Shown: positions 1 through 9,233, numbered from the stretch's first letter. The stretch is 64,000 nt of DNA from Mucilaginibacter terrae (GCF_031951985.1 NZ_JAVLVU010000001.1:2418001-2482000); one strand, 5' to 3'. The notes: generated from the letters alone by a model not told the origin. A program made the numbers and translations.

Positions 1-2
1 AA

Positions 3-85
3 ATGTCATTTCGAGTGATAACGAAAAACCTTTGACGCACGCTAAGCGATTTGAAAAGTGCTCTCACTATCATTCGAGATGACAT
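3..85. repeat. Imperfect intergenic palindrome with TGTCAT ends
   Basis: The arms at 3-20 and 68-85 are 18 nt each, inverted, and differ at only two positions, both of which could still pair as G-U in RNA. The outer ends read ATGTCATTTCGAG. It lies just downstream of the clpS stop codon. Palindromes with the same TGTCA/TGACA ends occur at 41214-41289 and 63400-63802, so it looks like one of the dispersed intergenic repeats common in Bacteroidota. A role as a transcript-end hairpin is possible but not shown. Confidence 0.6.
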
Positions 86-137
86 AATTTTATTGAATGA
101 GGGTTAGCACATAATTGGTGTTATCACCAACCATACA

Positions 138-419
138 TTAGTCAACCGTTACGGTTAAACCCTCTTGCTGTAAAATTTTGCGGTAAACTTCCATTTCGGT
201 AAAAGAGCCTTCTAATACAGCGCACTTACCTTCATTGTGTACCTTCCAGGCAATTTTTTCGCCCTGCGACTCGGAATAGTCGAGGTATTTCATCATGCAA
301 TAGATCACGTGTTCGAAAGTATTCACATCATCGTTCCACAAAATAAGGCGGTGCATTTCTTTTAAACTCGCCAGTATCTCTTCAAGCGTAAGTGTTTCTT
401 CCTGTACTTCTGTTGGCAT
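138..419 (-). CDS. clpS: ATP-dependent Clp protease adaptor ClpS
   Basis: ClpS binds the N-domain of ClpA/ClpC and delivers N-degron substrates to ClpP in the cytoplasm. At 93 aa it has normal family length. The diagnostic segment LILWNDDVNTFEHVI is at residues 26-40 and supplies the Asn-Asp-Asp residues that hold the substrate alpha-amino group. A second conserved stretch around VHNEGKC gives the pocket histidine, and the C-terminus is the usual short beta/alpha end. The first 20 residues form the poorly conserved N-terminal extension. No neighbour on the same strand overlaps it, and no regulatory site was recognised upstream. Confidence 0.95.
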   Translation of the reverse strand: MPTEVQEETLTLEEILASLKEMHRLILWNDDVNTFEHVIYCMMKYLDYSESQGEKIAWKVHNEGKCAVLEGSFTEMEVYRKILQQEGLTVTVD

Positions 420-526
420 AATATATATTAACGGTAAAGTTACTCAAAACGCAAATAATAATTACGTTAAAATGCTGTTATTTCTTCGATGCAGAAAGAG
501 CAATGCACAAATTCAACTAATTAATC

Positions 527-1414
527 ATGATAAAAAACATATTCAGCCCGGCTTTAATTATGCTGGCCGGTTTTATACACGCAATTACCGGCGCGTAAGC
601 TCAATCACATAACAATATCTTACACCACCCGCCAACAATTATTACCATTGATGGCAATTTAAAAGATTGGGGAGATAGCTTGTATTACTATAACGAAGAA
701 AAGAAGTTATACTATACCCTGGCTAATGACGCTCAAAATATTTATGTAGCTATACGCCTAAACGATCGCAGCGAACAAGAACGTGTATTAATGGCCGGAT
801 TAACCTTAGGAATTAACAGCAAAGGTAAAAAGAAAGATAGCTACAAAGTAACCTTCCCGGTGGCTAACCCGCAAGATATGGCCGATATGATGGCCGCACG
901 CCGCAATACAACGGAAAAGCCCGACGAACAACCTATTGATCGGGAAGAAATGCGCAAGGCACGGCTCACCAAGCTGCGTAACATTAAAGTTGAGGGTTTT
1001 AAAGATATTGATTACGATATTTTAACCACTACTAATTCGTACGGCTTTAAAGCCGCAATTGATTATGATGCTGATGGCAACCTGGTGTACGAGGCCGCCA
1101 TTCCGCTAAAGTTTTTTGATGCGACGGATGCGGCTAAGAACGAGTGGGCGTTTAATTTTAAGGTGAACGGCATTACCCGCCCACAAGGCGAAGGACAGCA
1201 GGGCGGTGGCATGGGTCATGGCGGTATGGGTGGCGGCGGCAGTATGGGTCGTGGAGGAATGAGTGGAGGCATGGGCGGCGGCGGTGGTCGTGGCGGCCGG
1301 GGTGGCGGCATGGGTCCCAGCGGTGGCATGCAAGGTGGCAACAGCGGCTTTGACCGCAGTGCTTTAAGCAAATCAGAGGATTTTTGGGAGAAGTTTCATC
1401 TGGCTAAATTGTAA
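527..1414 (+). pseudogene. Secreted CBM9-like, glycine-rich protein interrupted by a stop codon in its signal peptide
   Basis: An ATG at 527 opens a signal-peptide-like stretch (MIKNIFSPALIMLAGF...ITGA) that ends at an in-frame TAA at 596-598. The same frame then continues without a stop as AQSHNN... and TIDGNLKDWGDSLYYY... to 1414. Without that codon the product would be about 295 aa: signal peptide, a beta-sandwich resembling the CBM9-like domains of Bacteroidota secreted proteins, and a Gly/Met/Arg-rich tail at roughly 220-280. A TTG at 680 could in principle start a shorter ORF, but that would drop the first strand of the domain and the export signal. So the gene is either inactivated or carries a sequencing error. 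The function is unknown. The next gene lies on the opposite strand. Confidence 0.7.
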
Positions 1415-1432
1415 TTTGACAATCAATAACGC

Positions 1433-1476
1433 AAGGAGGCTGTCCCCACTGAATAGTGAACAGCCTCCTTTTCTTT
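1433..1476 (+). terminator. Rho-independent terminator
   Basis: The 11-bp perfect arms AAGGAGGCTGT (1433-1443) and ACAGCCTCCTT (1460-1470) are followed by TTCTTT on the plus strand. It ends the transcript of the glycine-rich gene and separates it from the convergent gene ending at 1512. Confidence 0.8.
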
Positions 1477-1511
1477 CAAACTCATTGGTTTACACCCTAA
1501 AGCCAGGTACA

Positions 1512-4232
1512 CTATTTCACTTCATACCTGTAAACTTGCCGGCCTAAATAACCTTCGTCATTTATACCTTCAACTATAACCCGGTATGTGCCCTGGCTTC
1601 CTGCGTTAAAGTATTCAAAAGAGGCATTGCCGTCTTTATTGGTTACTATGTTAGGTTGCCAGTGTATAGTTGTACGTAAATCGGCAATGGCAACATTGAT
1701 TTTGGGGTCATCATACTTAGGTGCGTAAAACTGACGGGCCGAGTAAAAGCCTTTGGGTGTGTAAGTAATTATACCCGGAGAATAAATTTGTGAAGCATTA
1801 TAATTGTACTCACCGCCACGTTTAGTGTTGATAATTAAAACACCGCCGCCACCGCGGCTGCCGTATATAGCCGTGTTACCAATAGATCGCAACACTTCAA
1901 CACTGGCAACATTCATGGGTGGTATAGTGGCTAAAAAGTCTCCTTCTACATAAATACCATCCACAATTACTTGCATTGGGGTATTCATACTACGGGTTGA
2001 ATACGGGACGCCGTTTTGAAACATTACCCCCAACAAGCGGCCTTGTAAACATTGATCAATGGTAGCACAACCCATTTTATCAAAAAACTCACTGGTTATA
2101 ACCTGGTCGGCATTGCCGGCACCGTTAAGGTTTGATGAATTAGCCAATGACTGGCTCTTCTTCTTTTCGGTTACGGTTACTTCCTTGAGCATGATGGTAT
2201 GATTGCCAAAACCGTACTTTGCTTCCTCATCGTATTGCTTCTTGCTATTTTTAAGATAGCTCATTAATGCGGCCGAACTGTTCACCTGCACATCGGGCAC
2301 TGCTTTGTTTTTAATCATAGAAGGCATGGGCAGTTTATCCAAAGCAATCTCCACGTTCTTTCCGCCTTTAACAGTACGTGCCTGTAGTACAAACTTAATA
2401 CTATCTTTAAATACCATATTTTTAAATGAAAAACGGCCTTGCGCATCGGCAACAGTATCTAATATAAAAGTACCGCCAGCAGTGGTAAACAAGGTAATTT
2501 TACCATTAGGCACGGGCTTGCCGCCCGATGTTTTCAATGTACCTGATATTTGTAAAGTTTTTTCGGGCTGAAACTTAACAGGCGGAAACTGGCCGGCAAA
2601 CATGCTTTTCCACTCAAAACGACGATACCCCTGGGTAAGCATCAGCACATCCAGATCGGCTGCCGTTTTATCATCAGGATTAGTGAAATAGAAGTTAGGC
2701 TGTTCAATGTATCCTTTAATATCAGCGCTTAAAAGTATCTGCGAAAGTATGCTGGGTTCATCGGCTTCTTTGCTTTGTACTTTGGTTTCGTCGATAACTG
2801 CGGCCGAGAACACGCCGATAACCGGCGCGCCGGCACTATTTTTTGCATTAAAGCCAACTTTTACTTTTTCTCGCGGCGCCGAAGAGGCTTTATCTGCACT
2901 AACATTCAGCTTCAAAATATCTACATCGTTTCGTATAAATACAATGCGTTCATTTAATGCCTGGCCATCGGCATTAAACAAGGTAAATTGCGCAATTCCC
3001 GATGGAAACTTGTTTTTAGGTACCTGTGCTCCAAAAGCAATAGAACCGTTTGCATTTTTTGCGGCGTAACAAACCACCCCGCCCGATTGAGCTATTACAA
3101 AAGTTCCTTTACCGCTCATGCTACTGCTGCCGGTTACTCTTAAACTGATATTGTTGGCATCGGTGTTATTTACCGTGAGTACATAACCGTCATTTTGCGC
3201 AGCAGGCAAAGCAACGGTATTTTTTGAACCATCGGGGTAAGTAATTTGTGCCTTATAGGTTTTACCAGCCTCAGGAGTAAAGGCAAAGCTGCCCATTCCC
3301 AAGTGCCGCGTGGTTATTTCGGCAATTTGGTTATTGGCATTGTCTGTCACCAGCCCTTTTACTTCAACGCCTAACCCATCACTGCCTACAGCTTTAAACG
3401 CAACTCTTGAACGAATGCCATTAACCAGGTTTCCTCCTTCGGGGAAAAACTGAACATCGGCCAAACCTGCTGTGGTTTTAAGCGCTATGGTTTTGGTTAC
3501 GGTTTTCTTGTCGGCCAGTTTAATTTCGGTAGCAATATTACCCGAGGTTAAGGGAGCCGATGTGGCATTAATAAAGCTGATGTTAAGATTGCCCTTGGCA
3601 TCAGTAGTGCCTTTGCTTTTAAGTATCTGTTTATCGTTAAGCCGCACATTATAGCTCACTTCGTTACCGGCAAAAGGCGTATTATCCAAATCGCTGAAAT
3701 TGATCACGGCATCAACCTTTTGCCCGTTATTTAACTTGCTGTATGTATAGCTGGCTTTGGTAAATACGTTATCGGTAACTGCATTGCCTATGGCAATACG
3801 TTTCTCAAAAAAGTAATCTTCACCTGCGTTAAGCATCCAGTTGGTGTAGGCACGTACGCGGTACGTACCTTCCTTCAAGGTATCGCTCAAGGCAAAATCG
3901 CCCCAGGCAATACCGCTGGTAACTGGTAGCTTAATCCACTGTTTAACCGAGTCGCGCTCATCAATAAGCTGTACATTAAGTGCACCGCTTAGTGCCGATA
4001 GCTGGTGCTTACCCCCTACTGTTATATATGCCTTGAACCATATATTATCGCCTACGCCGTAAAAAGGCTTGTCAAATTGCAGGTAAACTTTTTCGTAGGG
4101 TTGGTCTGCTGTCCATTTCTCGAGCTGGGCAACCAGCTTTTGAATGGGGTCATCATCCAGTTTAATAAAGGCAGTAGCAATAACGGCGGTTAAAGCAAGC
4201 AATAAGCCGGCGACAGGTTTTTTAAGGTTCAT
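1512..4232 (-). CDS. MG2-domain / TonB-plug-domain outer membrane-associated protein
   Basis: This 906-aa exported protein has an N-terminal hydrophobic signal (residues 1-22). It is followed by macroglobulin-like beta domains: the MG2-like segment KVYLQFDKPFYGVGDNIWFK is near residue 50, with more immunoglobulin-like repeats to about 600. A carboxypeptidase-regulatory-like fold is near 555-620. Near 680-805 is a TonB receptor plug-like domain (IDQCLQGRLLGVMFQNG, then MQVIVDGIY and TAIYGSRGGGGVLIINTKRG). There is no 22-strand beta barrel after the plug; only about 100 residues remain. Such barrel-less MG2/plug proteins are found in Bacteroidota and their role is unclear. It appears monocistronic and faces the terminator at 1433-1476. 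Confidence 0.8.
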   Translation of the reverse strand: MNLKKPVAGLLLALTAVIATAFIKLDDDPIQKLVAQLEKWTADQPYEKVYLQFDKPFYGVGDNIWFKAYITVGGKHQLSALSGALNVQLIDERDSVKQWIKLPVTSGIAWGDFALSDTLKEGTYRVRAYTNWMLNAGEDYFFEKRIAIGNAVTDNVFTKASYTYSKLNNGQKVDAVINFSDLDNTPFAGNEVSYNVRLNDKQILKSKGTTDAKGNLNISFINATSAPLTSGNIATEIKLADKKTVTKTIALKTTAGLADVQFFPEGGNLVNGIRSRVAFKAVGSDGLGVEVKGLVTDNANNQIAEITTRHLGMGSFAFTPEAGKTYKAQITYPDGSKNTVALPAAQNDGYVLTVNNTDANNISLRVTGSSSMSGKGTFVIAQSGGVVCYAAKNANGSIAFGAQVPKNKFPSGIAQFTLFNADGQALNERIVFIRNDVDILKLNVSADKASSAPREKVKVGFNAKNSAGAPVIGVFSAAVIDETKVQSKEADEPSILSQILLSADIKGYIEQPNFYFTNPDDKTAADLDVLMLTQGYRRFEWKSMFAGQFPPVKFQPEKTLQISGTLKTSGGKPVPNGKITLFTTAGGTFILDTVADAQGRFSFKNMVFKDSIKFVLQARTVKGGKNVEIALDKLPMPSMIKNKAVPDVQVNSSAALMSYLKNSKKQYDEEAKYGFGNHTIMLKEVTVTEKKKSQSLANSSNLNGAGNADQVITSEFFDKMGCATIDQCLQGRLLGVMFQNGVPYSTRSMNTPMQVIVDGIYVEGDFLATIPPMNVASVEVLRSIGNTAIYGSRGGGGVLIINTKRGGEYNYNASQIYSPGIITYTPKGFYSARQFYAPKYDDPKINVAIADLRTTIHWQPNIVTNKDGNASFEYFNAGSQGTYRVIVEGINDEGYLGRQVYRYEVK

Positions 4233-4434
4233 ATGTAATTGACAGGCAGATGTATTTTACTCCAATAAAAGTACGCAAAACATTAACATATAGGCAATAA
4301 GCCTATAGCAAAAACCGCGATAGTTTTTTGGGCAAGGGAAAGGTGAGTGCGAAGCAGTTATTTATAAATAACTGCGATGAATGTTTGGCTATAATTAATG
4401 TTAGACGAACAAAAATCAAAAGGTTTAACGCCTT

Positions 4435-4971
4435 TTAAAATTTATTCTTCCACATCATACTTTCAACCGGGCGGGTTGATGGGTTGTTGTATTTGGCGTT
4501 GTTTTTGGTGTTGTACATGGTTTCAATTTCGCCTTCAACCACAAAATAGATTAACTGACCGATAGGCATGCCCGCATAAATGCGTACAGGTTGGGCTACC
4601 GAAATTTCGAGCGTCCAAGTATTGCAAAAACCTACATCACCTTTACCGGCTGTGGCATGTATATCAATACCCAAACGGCCTGTGCTCGATTTTCCTTCTA
4701 AAAACGGAACATGCGCGTGGGTTTCGGTATATTCCATGGTTACGCCTAAGTACAGCGTGCCTGGTTGTAATATGTAGCCTTCTTTTGGTATTTCAAACCC
4801 GTCAATTTCATTATGCACTTTGGCATCCAACACACGGTTGCGGTAGGTTGCCAGGTATTTACCCAAGTGTACATCGTATGAATTTGTACCCAGGCACTCG
4901 CGCTTAAAAGGCTCAATAATGATAGTTCCTTTTTCAATTTCCTCTAAAATTCGTTTGTCTGATAAAATCAT
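4435..4971 (-). CDS. dcd: dCTP deaminase
   Basis: The enzyme deaminates dCTP to dUTP in the cytoplasm, feeding dTMP synthesis. The start was placed at the ATG at 4971, giving MILSDKRIL and 178 aa, the normal length. A GTG 24 bp upstream would add eight residues not usual in the family. Conserved features are GTNSYDVHLG near the N-terminus, the nucleotide-binding and catalytic block EGKSSTGRLGIDIHATAGKGDVGFCNTWTLEI with the catalytic Glu, and GMPIGQLIYF near the C-terminus. It is divergent from the phosphopantetheinyl transferase gene, with 75 bp between the two starts. Confidence 0.95.
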   Translation of the reverse strand: MILSDKRILEEIEKGTIIIEPFKRECLGTNSYDVHLGKYLATYRNRVLDAKVHNEIDGFEIPKEGYILQPGTLYLGVTMEYTETHAHVPFLEGKSSTGRLGIDIHATAGKGDVGFCNTWTLEISVAQPVRIYAGMPIGQLIYFVVEGEIETMYNTKNNAKYNNPSTRPVESMMWKNKF

Positions 4972-5014
4972 TTTACGGTGACGGGTTACGCCCACGAAAT
5001 TAAATTATTTAACC

Positions 5015-5022
5015 TAATTTTG
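5015..5022 (+). promoter_or_regulatory. Bacteroidota-type -7 box (TAATTTTG)
   Basis: The box matches the TAnnTTTG consensus of Bacteroidota housekeeping promoters and lies 24 bp before the ATG at 5047. No clear TTTG -33 element is present at the usual distance, so the call rests on the -7 box and its position. Confidence 0.4.
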
Positions 5023-5046
5023 CTCTCTGTTTTTGTAATTTAACAC

Positions 5047-5685
5047 ATGGCCATAGCTTTTATAAAACAGGTGGATGCCGATACCGAATTTGCGCTGTGG
5101 CGCATTGAGGAAGAGGCGGATACCCTTTACCAACAGTTGCAGTTGAACGATGAGGAAAAGGCTTTTGTAGAGCAACTGGCCAATGGTAAGCGCCATTTAC
5201 ACTGGCTGGCAACGCGTGTTTTGCTGCGCACCATGCTGCACACCGATGAGTATATTGACTGCAAGGTTGATGTGCATGGCAAGCCTTATTTGGTTAGCCT
5301 GCCCTACCATATATCATTAAGCCACTCGTTTGATTATGCCGCGGTAATGATAAGCCGCAGCCGCCCCGTAGGCATTGATATTGAGCAGGTGAAACAAAAA
5401 GTGGAACGCATAGCCCCTAAGTTTTTGAGCGCTGCCGAACGCGCTTCAATTGACCAGCAAAATAAAATTTACCATTTGTATGTTTGCTGGTGTGCCAAGG
5501 AGGCCATTTATAAGTGCTACGGACAAAAAGAGGTATCGTTTTTAGATAACATTGCTTTGGAGCCGTTTGCCTTTACTCCCGAAGGCAGTGTTAAGGCCAA
5601 CCTGAGCAAGGGCGACTTAAATATTGATTATAAAGTAGATTACCTGCAGTACGAAGATTACATGATAGGTTACGTTAAAGCTTAA
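5047..5685 (+). CDS. 4'-phosphopantetheinyl transferase superfamily protein
   Basis: Enzymes of this family move the phosphopantetheine arm of CoA onto a serine of acyl- or peptidyl-carrier proteins. The 212-aa protein is of Sfp/Gsp type, with a pseudo-two-fold layout. The signature motifs are visible: GKPYL (78-82), ISLSHS (89-94), the Mg-binding GIDIE (109-113), and WCAKEAIYK (148-156). The target carrier protein cannot be told from context. Three bases separate its stop from the lipB start, so the two are probably co-transcribed and translationally coupled. Confidence 0.9.
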   Translation: MAIAFIKQVDADTEFALWRIEEEADTLYQQLQLNDEEKAFVEQLANGKRHLHWLATRVLLRTMLHTDEYIDCKVDVHGKPYLVSLPYHISLSHSFDYAAVMISRSRPVGIDIEQVKQKVERIAPKFLSAAERASIDQQNKIYHLYVCWCAKEAIYKCYGQKEVSFLDNIALEPFAFTPEGSVKANLSKGDLNIDYKVDYLQYEDYMIGYVKA

Positions 5686-5688
5686 ACC

Positions 5689-6426
5689 ATGAAAAATAAG
5701 CAGGTTGAATACCAGGACTGGGGCCTCATTGATTATAAAGAAGCCTGGGACAAACAGGAAAGTATTTTTAGCAAAAGCGTACAGCTTAAAACCGAAATAC
5801 GCAACCATCAGCAAGCCGTATTGGCCGGAACCGAAGAGGATGGAGAGGAAATACTCACGCCTAACTATCTTATTTTTTGCGAACACCCTCACGTGTACAC
5901 CTTGGGCAAAAGCGGCAAGGCCGATCACCTGTTGCTTGATGAAGCCGGGCTGAAAGAAAAGGATGCAGTTTACTACCCTATTAACCGTGGTGGCGACATT
6001 ACCTATCATGGCCCCGGTCAGTTGGTAGTATACCCCATTTTAGACCTTGATAACTTTTTTACAGACATACACCTGTACCTGCGCACGCTGGAAGAAGCTG
6101 TTATACAAACCCTGGCTCATTATGGTATAATTTCCGGCCGTTACCCAGGCTATACCGGCGTATGGCTCGACCCTGATAACGAGCAGCGCGCCCGCAAAAT
6201 TTGCGCTATGGGCGTGCGTTGCAGCCGCTGGGTAACCATGCATGGGCTGGCGCTTAACGTAAATGCCAACCTGAGCTATTTCGGGCACATTGTACCCTGC
6301 GGCATTGATGATAAAGCCGTAGCTTCAATGGAGAACGAGTTGGGCCGGAAAGTTGACATGAATGAAGTTAAAGAAATCCTTAAGCGCCATATTTCCGTAC
6401 AGTTTGGTATGGAGATGATGGGATGA
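5689..6426 (+). CDS. lipB: Lipoyl(octanoyl) transferase LipB
   Basis: LipB transfers octanoyl groups from acyl-ACP to the lipoyl domains of 2-oxoacid dehydrogenases and GcvH, the first step of lipoate assembly. The 245-aa protein shows the family block RGGDITYHGPGQLVVYP (100-116), the catalytic Lys170 in ARKICAMGVR, and the thioester cysteine Cys204 in GHIVPCGI. It starts just after the phosphopantetheinyl transferase gene, which fits a link through carrier proteins but does not prove one. Its stop overlaps the next start in an ATGA (6423-6426), so translation of the two is probably coupled. Confidence 0.95.
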   Translation: MKNKQVEYQDWGLIDYKEAWDKQESIFSKSVQLKTEIRNHQQAVLAGTEEDGEEILTPNYLIFCEHPHVYTLGKSGKADHLLLDEAGLKEKDAVYYPINRGGDITYHGPGQLVVYPILDLDNFFTDIHLYLRTLEEAVIQTLAHYGIISGRYPGYTGVWLDPDNEQRARKICAMGVRCSRWVTMHGLALNVNANLSYFGHIVPCGIDDKAVASMENELGRKVDMNEVKEILKRHISVQFGMEMMG

Positions 6427-7130
6427 GAAAAATAAACCTGGTAATATTACTGATGGCGTCCTTAATGAGCTGTGCTAATAAAAATATGGATGAAATAGAA
6501 ATAGCATCTCCAACATACCCGCAGGATGGGTTAAGCTACCTTGCCCTGGGAGATTCCTATACCATTGGCGAAGCAGTACCTGCCGTCTCCTCTTTTCCAT
6601 ACCAGTTGGCCACTGCACTAAATGCGCAGAAAACTAAAGTAACCGCGCCAACTATAATAGCCCGCACCGGCTGGACAACCGACGAATTAATTGCTGCCAT
6701 TAAAGATAAAGCCCTAACCGGCAAATATGACATAGTGACCCTGCTTATTGGTGTTAACAATCAATATCGTGGCTATAACGCCGATACCTATCGCGCCGAA
6801 TTTGTACAGCTGCTAACAACCGCAATTACCTATGCCGGTGGCAATAAAAAGCACGTGTTCGTGGTATCTATACCCGATTGGGGCGTAACCCCATTTGCCC
6901 AAAGCCGCGACCGTGCACAAATTGCCCGCGAAATTGACCAGTATAATGCCATCAACAAAGAAGAAACCCTAAAAGCAGGAATAACTTACTTTGATATTAC
7001 CCCCGGCTCGCGCAATGCCGCTGCCGATGCTGCTTTGGTGGCAAGTGATGGCCTGCATCCTTCGGGCAAAATGTATGGCGAGTGGGTAGGGAAGTTGCTG
7101 CCTGAGGTTGTGAAAGCGTTTGGTAATTAG
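6423..7130 (+). CDS. SGNH/GDSL hydrolase, lipoprotein
   Basis: This 235-aa predicted lipoprotein has a lipobox LMSC with Cys17 after a short hydrophobic segment. SGNH blocks follow: block I GDSY with the nucleophile Ser at about 45 (ALGDSYTIGE), a GVNNQYRG block III, and DGLHPS with the Asp/His of the triad near the C-terminus. The likely activity is esterase or lipase on an envelope or external substrate; the real substrate is unknown. The start overlaps the lipB stop by 4 bp, so it belongs to the PPTase-lipB operon. Confidence 0.85.
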   Translation: MRKINLVILLMASLMSCANKNMDEIEIASPTYPQDGLSYLALGDSYTIGEAVPAVSSFPYQLATALNAQKTKVTAPTIIARTGWTTDELIAAIKDKALTGKYDIVTLLIGVNNQYRGYNADTYRAEFVQLLTTAITYAGGNKKHVFVVSIPDWGVTPFAQSRDRAQIAREIDQYNAINKEETLKAGITYFDITPGSRNAAADAALVASDGLHPSGKMYGEWVGKLLPEVVKAFGN

Positions 7131-7162
7131 CACATTGCCATTACATATCACAAACTATCTAA

Positions 7163-7837
7163 ATGAAATTCCTTATCCCGGTTTTACTTGCTGTATTGCT
7201 GGTTAATTGTAAACGCCCGTTTCCAAAAGCTACAAAGGTTGAAAAGCCTGTAGCCAAGCCTGCCTCTGCCCCCAAAGTTGCTCCACCCAATTATATTAAA
7301 CTGATAGATGTTTACGTGCCGCTGAAATTTGATACGTTGCAGGTGTTTTCATCTAGTAACCTCGACAGTATTGGTTATAAGTACAGAGGTGTTCAGCTAG
7401 ATAGTACTAATGCTAAAGTACTCGGAAGCAACTGGCAAAACATAGAAAATTACTACGCGAATTTTAAGTTCGATATTGATGAATATAAAGTTGGGCTGAT
7501 CACGAGGGTGCCGTCAATGTATGAGTCTTCATCAATTACGCTTTTTATATACGATAAAAATAAAAAAACTTTAATCGAAAAACTTGAGCTTGCCGAAAAC
7601 TGGGGTGATGCAGGAGCCGTTTTTGAAAAGCGGAGCTGGTTGTTTAGAGACAGTAAAGGCAGACTAAAATGCCTTTTGCACCAAAGCTACTACTATGATC
7701 CTAAGGTGAATGATGAAGATGCGTCAACAGCTGTTGATGAAAACAACGATTACCTTATCAATCTTCAACATTCAGTAACTGATACGGTTGACCGTAATGC
7801 TAAAGTTCTTTTCAATAAAATGAAAAGATTGAGATAG
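7163..7837 (+). CDS. Hypothetical lipoprotein
   Basis: This 224-aa protein has a signal sequence and lipobox (LLVNC, Cys at about 16), then a Lys/Pro/Ala-rich linker (about 20-42). The body has no motif I recognise and is rich in Asp and aromatic residues, with a predicted mixed alpha/beta character. It lies 32 bp after the esterase gene on the same strand and may be the last gene of that operon. It converges on the channel gene with a gap of only 6 bp. Confidence 0.6.
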   Translation: MKFLIPVLLAVLLVNCKRPFPKATKVEKPVAKPASAPKVAPPNYIKLIDVYVPLKFDTLQVFSSSNLDSIGYKYRGVQLDSTNAKVLGSNWQNIENYYANFKFDIDEYKVGLITRVPSMYESSSITLFIYDKNKKTLIEKLELAENWGDAGAVFEKRSWLFRDSKGRLKCLLHQSYYYDPKVNDEDASTAVDENNDYLINLQHSVTDTVDRNAKVLFNKMKRLR

Positions 7838-7843
7838 CCCTCT

Positions 7844-9133
7844 CTAATTCTTTGGAAAAAGCCACTTTCCTTCCGTTCGTTGCGCACTGTAAATTCCGGC
7901 ATCTCCACTAAAATAATATGCCGTAAAACAAGCTACCGCAAATAATAACGCATGTTCACTTCCAAAAAGTTCAATTCCCATAATGGTACAGGCTAAAGGA
8001 GTGTTGGTGGCTCCGGCAAATACAGCTATGAAACCTAAGGCGGCAAACAAACTCACGGGAGCATTGAGCACTCCGGCCAGCATATTACCCAGGGTAGAGC
8101 CAATGTAGAACAGGGGTGTTACCTCGCCGCCTTTAAAACCTGTGCCCAGTGTAACCGCTGTATAAATGAGTTTCCATAACCAGCTGAAAAAGTCGGCGCC
8201 GTTTTGTTGAAATGCAGATACGATGGTTACCGCTCCCGGATATTCGGCATCAACGCCCAAGCTCAAATAATCGGGCTTGCCCAAAATGAATGTTAAGGCA
8301 ATAATGATAATCGCACCGCAAACCGGGATAAGCCATTGAATTTTTATAAGCTTTAAAGAGAGCTGTTTTACGCCATGAATAGCCTTAGCAAACGCATAAG
8401 CAGCTAAACCAAATATCGCCGAAGCCACAATGGTTTTAAGCAGCAGCCAAAAGTTAATTGTCAGGTGATGCCCGTAAAAATTCTGCCCCGCTGATACATA
8501 GCTGATGTGGTAAGGCGTGTGATGTATGCCCCAGGCCGATACGGTAACATCGCCAATTAATCCCGCAATAAGGCAAGGGAGCAAGGCATTGTATTGTATG
8601 CGGCCAACGGTAAGTACTTCTAATGCAAAAATGGTTCCGGCCAGTGGGGTGCCAAATACGGCCCCAAAGCCGGCGGCAATGCCTGCTGTGAGTACAATGC
8701 GGGTGTCGCTTTCGTTAAGTTTAAACAGGCTTCCTATCGCATTGGCAATGCTGCCGCCAATTTGCACCGCCGTACCCTCGCGCCCTGCCGATCCACCAAA
8801 TAAATGCGTAATAACGGTGGTAATCAAAATAAGCGGAGCCATGCGTTTAGGCACGCCCGCACCGGGTTGGTGTATCTCATCAATAATGAGGTTATTGCCC
8901 CGCTCGGCCGATCGTCCGTATAGCTTATATAAAAAATGTATAACTACGCCCGCCACCGGCAACAGGTATAGCAGCCATGGGTGCGCAAACCGATAATGAA
9001 TGCTCCAGTTTAACAGCCATAAAAATAGGGTTACCATGCAACCAACGGCCACAGCAACGGGTACGATGATGATCGTCCAGCGGATAACGTAGTATAGTAC
9101 TGATAACTTAGCCGAACTGATTTTTTTAAACAT
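7844..9133 (-). CDS. CLC-F-type fluoride/proton antiporter (voltage-gated chloride channel family)
   Basis: This inner-membrane CLC protein of about 429 aa has ten or more hydrophobic segments. The pore motifs are those of the fluoride-exporting CLC-F branch rather than a chloride channel: GNNLI near residue 80 and GREGTAVQ near 118, followed by GAVFGTPLAGTIFALEV. CLC-F proteins expel fluoride using the proton gradient. The start was placed at the ATG at 9133 (MFKKISS); a TTG at 9148 in the same frame is less likely. A fluoride-riboswitch-like leader lies directly upstream (9169-9220), which supports the function independently of the protein sequence. It stands alone, convergent with the lipoprotein gene. 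Confidence 0.85.
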   Translation of the reverse strand: MFKKISSAKLSVLYYVIRWTIIIVPVAVAVGCMVTLFLWLLNWSIHYRFAHPWLLYLLPVAGVVIHFLYKLYGRSAERGNNLIIDEIHQPGAGVPKRMAPLILITTVITHLFGGSAGREGTAVQIGGSIANAIGSLFKLNESDTRIVLTAGIAAGFGAVFGTPLAGTIFALEVLTVGRIQYNALLPCLIAGLIGDVTVSAWGIHHTPYHISYVSAGQNFYGHHLTINFWLLLKTIVASAIFGLAAYAFAKAIHGVKQLSLKLIKIQWLIPVCGAIIIIALTFILGKPDYLSLGVDAEYPGAVTIVSAFQQNGADFFSWLWKLIYTAVTLGTGFKGGEVTPLFYIGSTLGNMLAGVLNAPVSLFAALGFIAVFAGATNTPLACTIMGIELFGSEHALLFAVACFTAYYFSGDAGIYSAQRTEGKWLFPKN

Positions 9134-9168
9134 AAGCCTGCATTGCAATAAATTTAACCATCTATTGG

Positions 9169-9220
9169 GCAGGCGCTATCAGCTTTTTGAGGGCGGTTCA
9201 ATTAGGCGAGCACCATCGCC
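9169..9220 (-). promoter_or_regulatory. Fluoride riboswitch (crcB motif) aptamer
   Basis: Read on the minus strand, the leader begins GGCGATGGTGCTCGCC, continues to AACCGCC, and ends with GCTGATAGCGCC, matching the crcB-motif core. The first hairpin loop GGTGC can pair with GCGCC (9176-9172), forming the known pseudoknot with one G-U pair. The pseudoknot strand overlaps GCCTGC (9174-9169). That in turn is complementary to GCAGGC (9141-9136), which lies just before the ATG at 9133. This suggests that fluoride binding frees the start region, while without fluoride it is sequestered. The aptamer is well supported; the expression-platform model is inference. Confidence 0.85.
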
Positions 9221-9233
9221 TTTGTGTATGCAG

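Noticed and set aside
8526-8996. A 156-codon plus-strand open frame opposite the CLC-F gene
   Set aside because: Antisense to conserved transmembrane helices; the residue pattern is the mirror of membrane codons.
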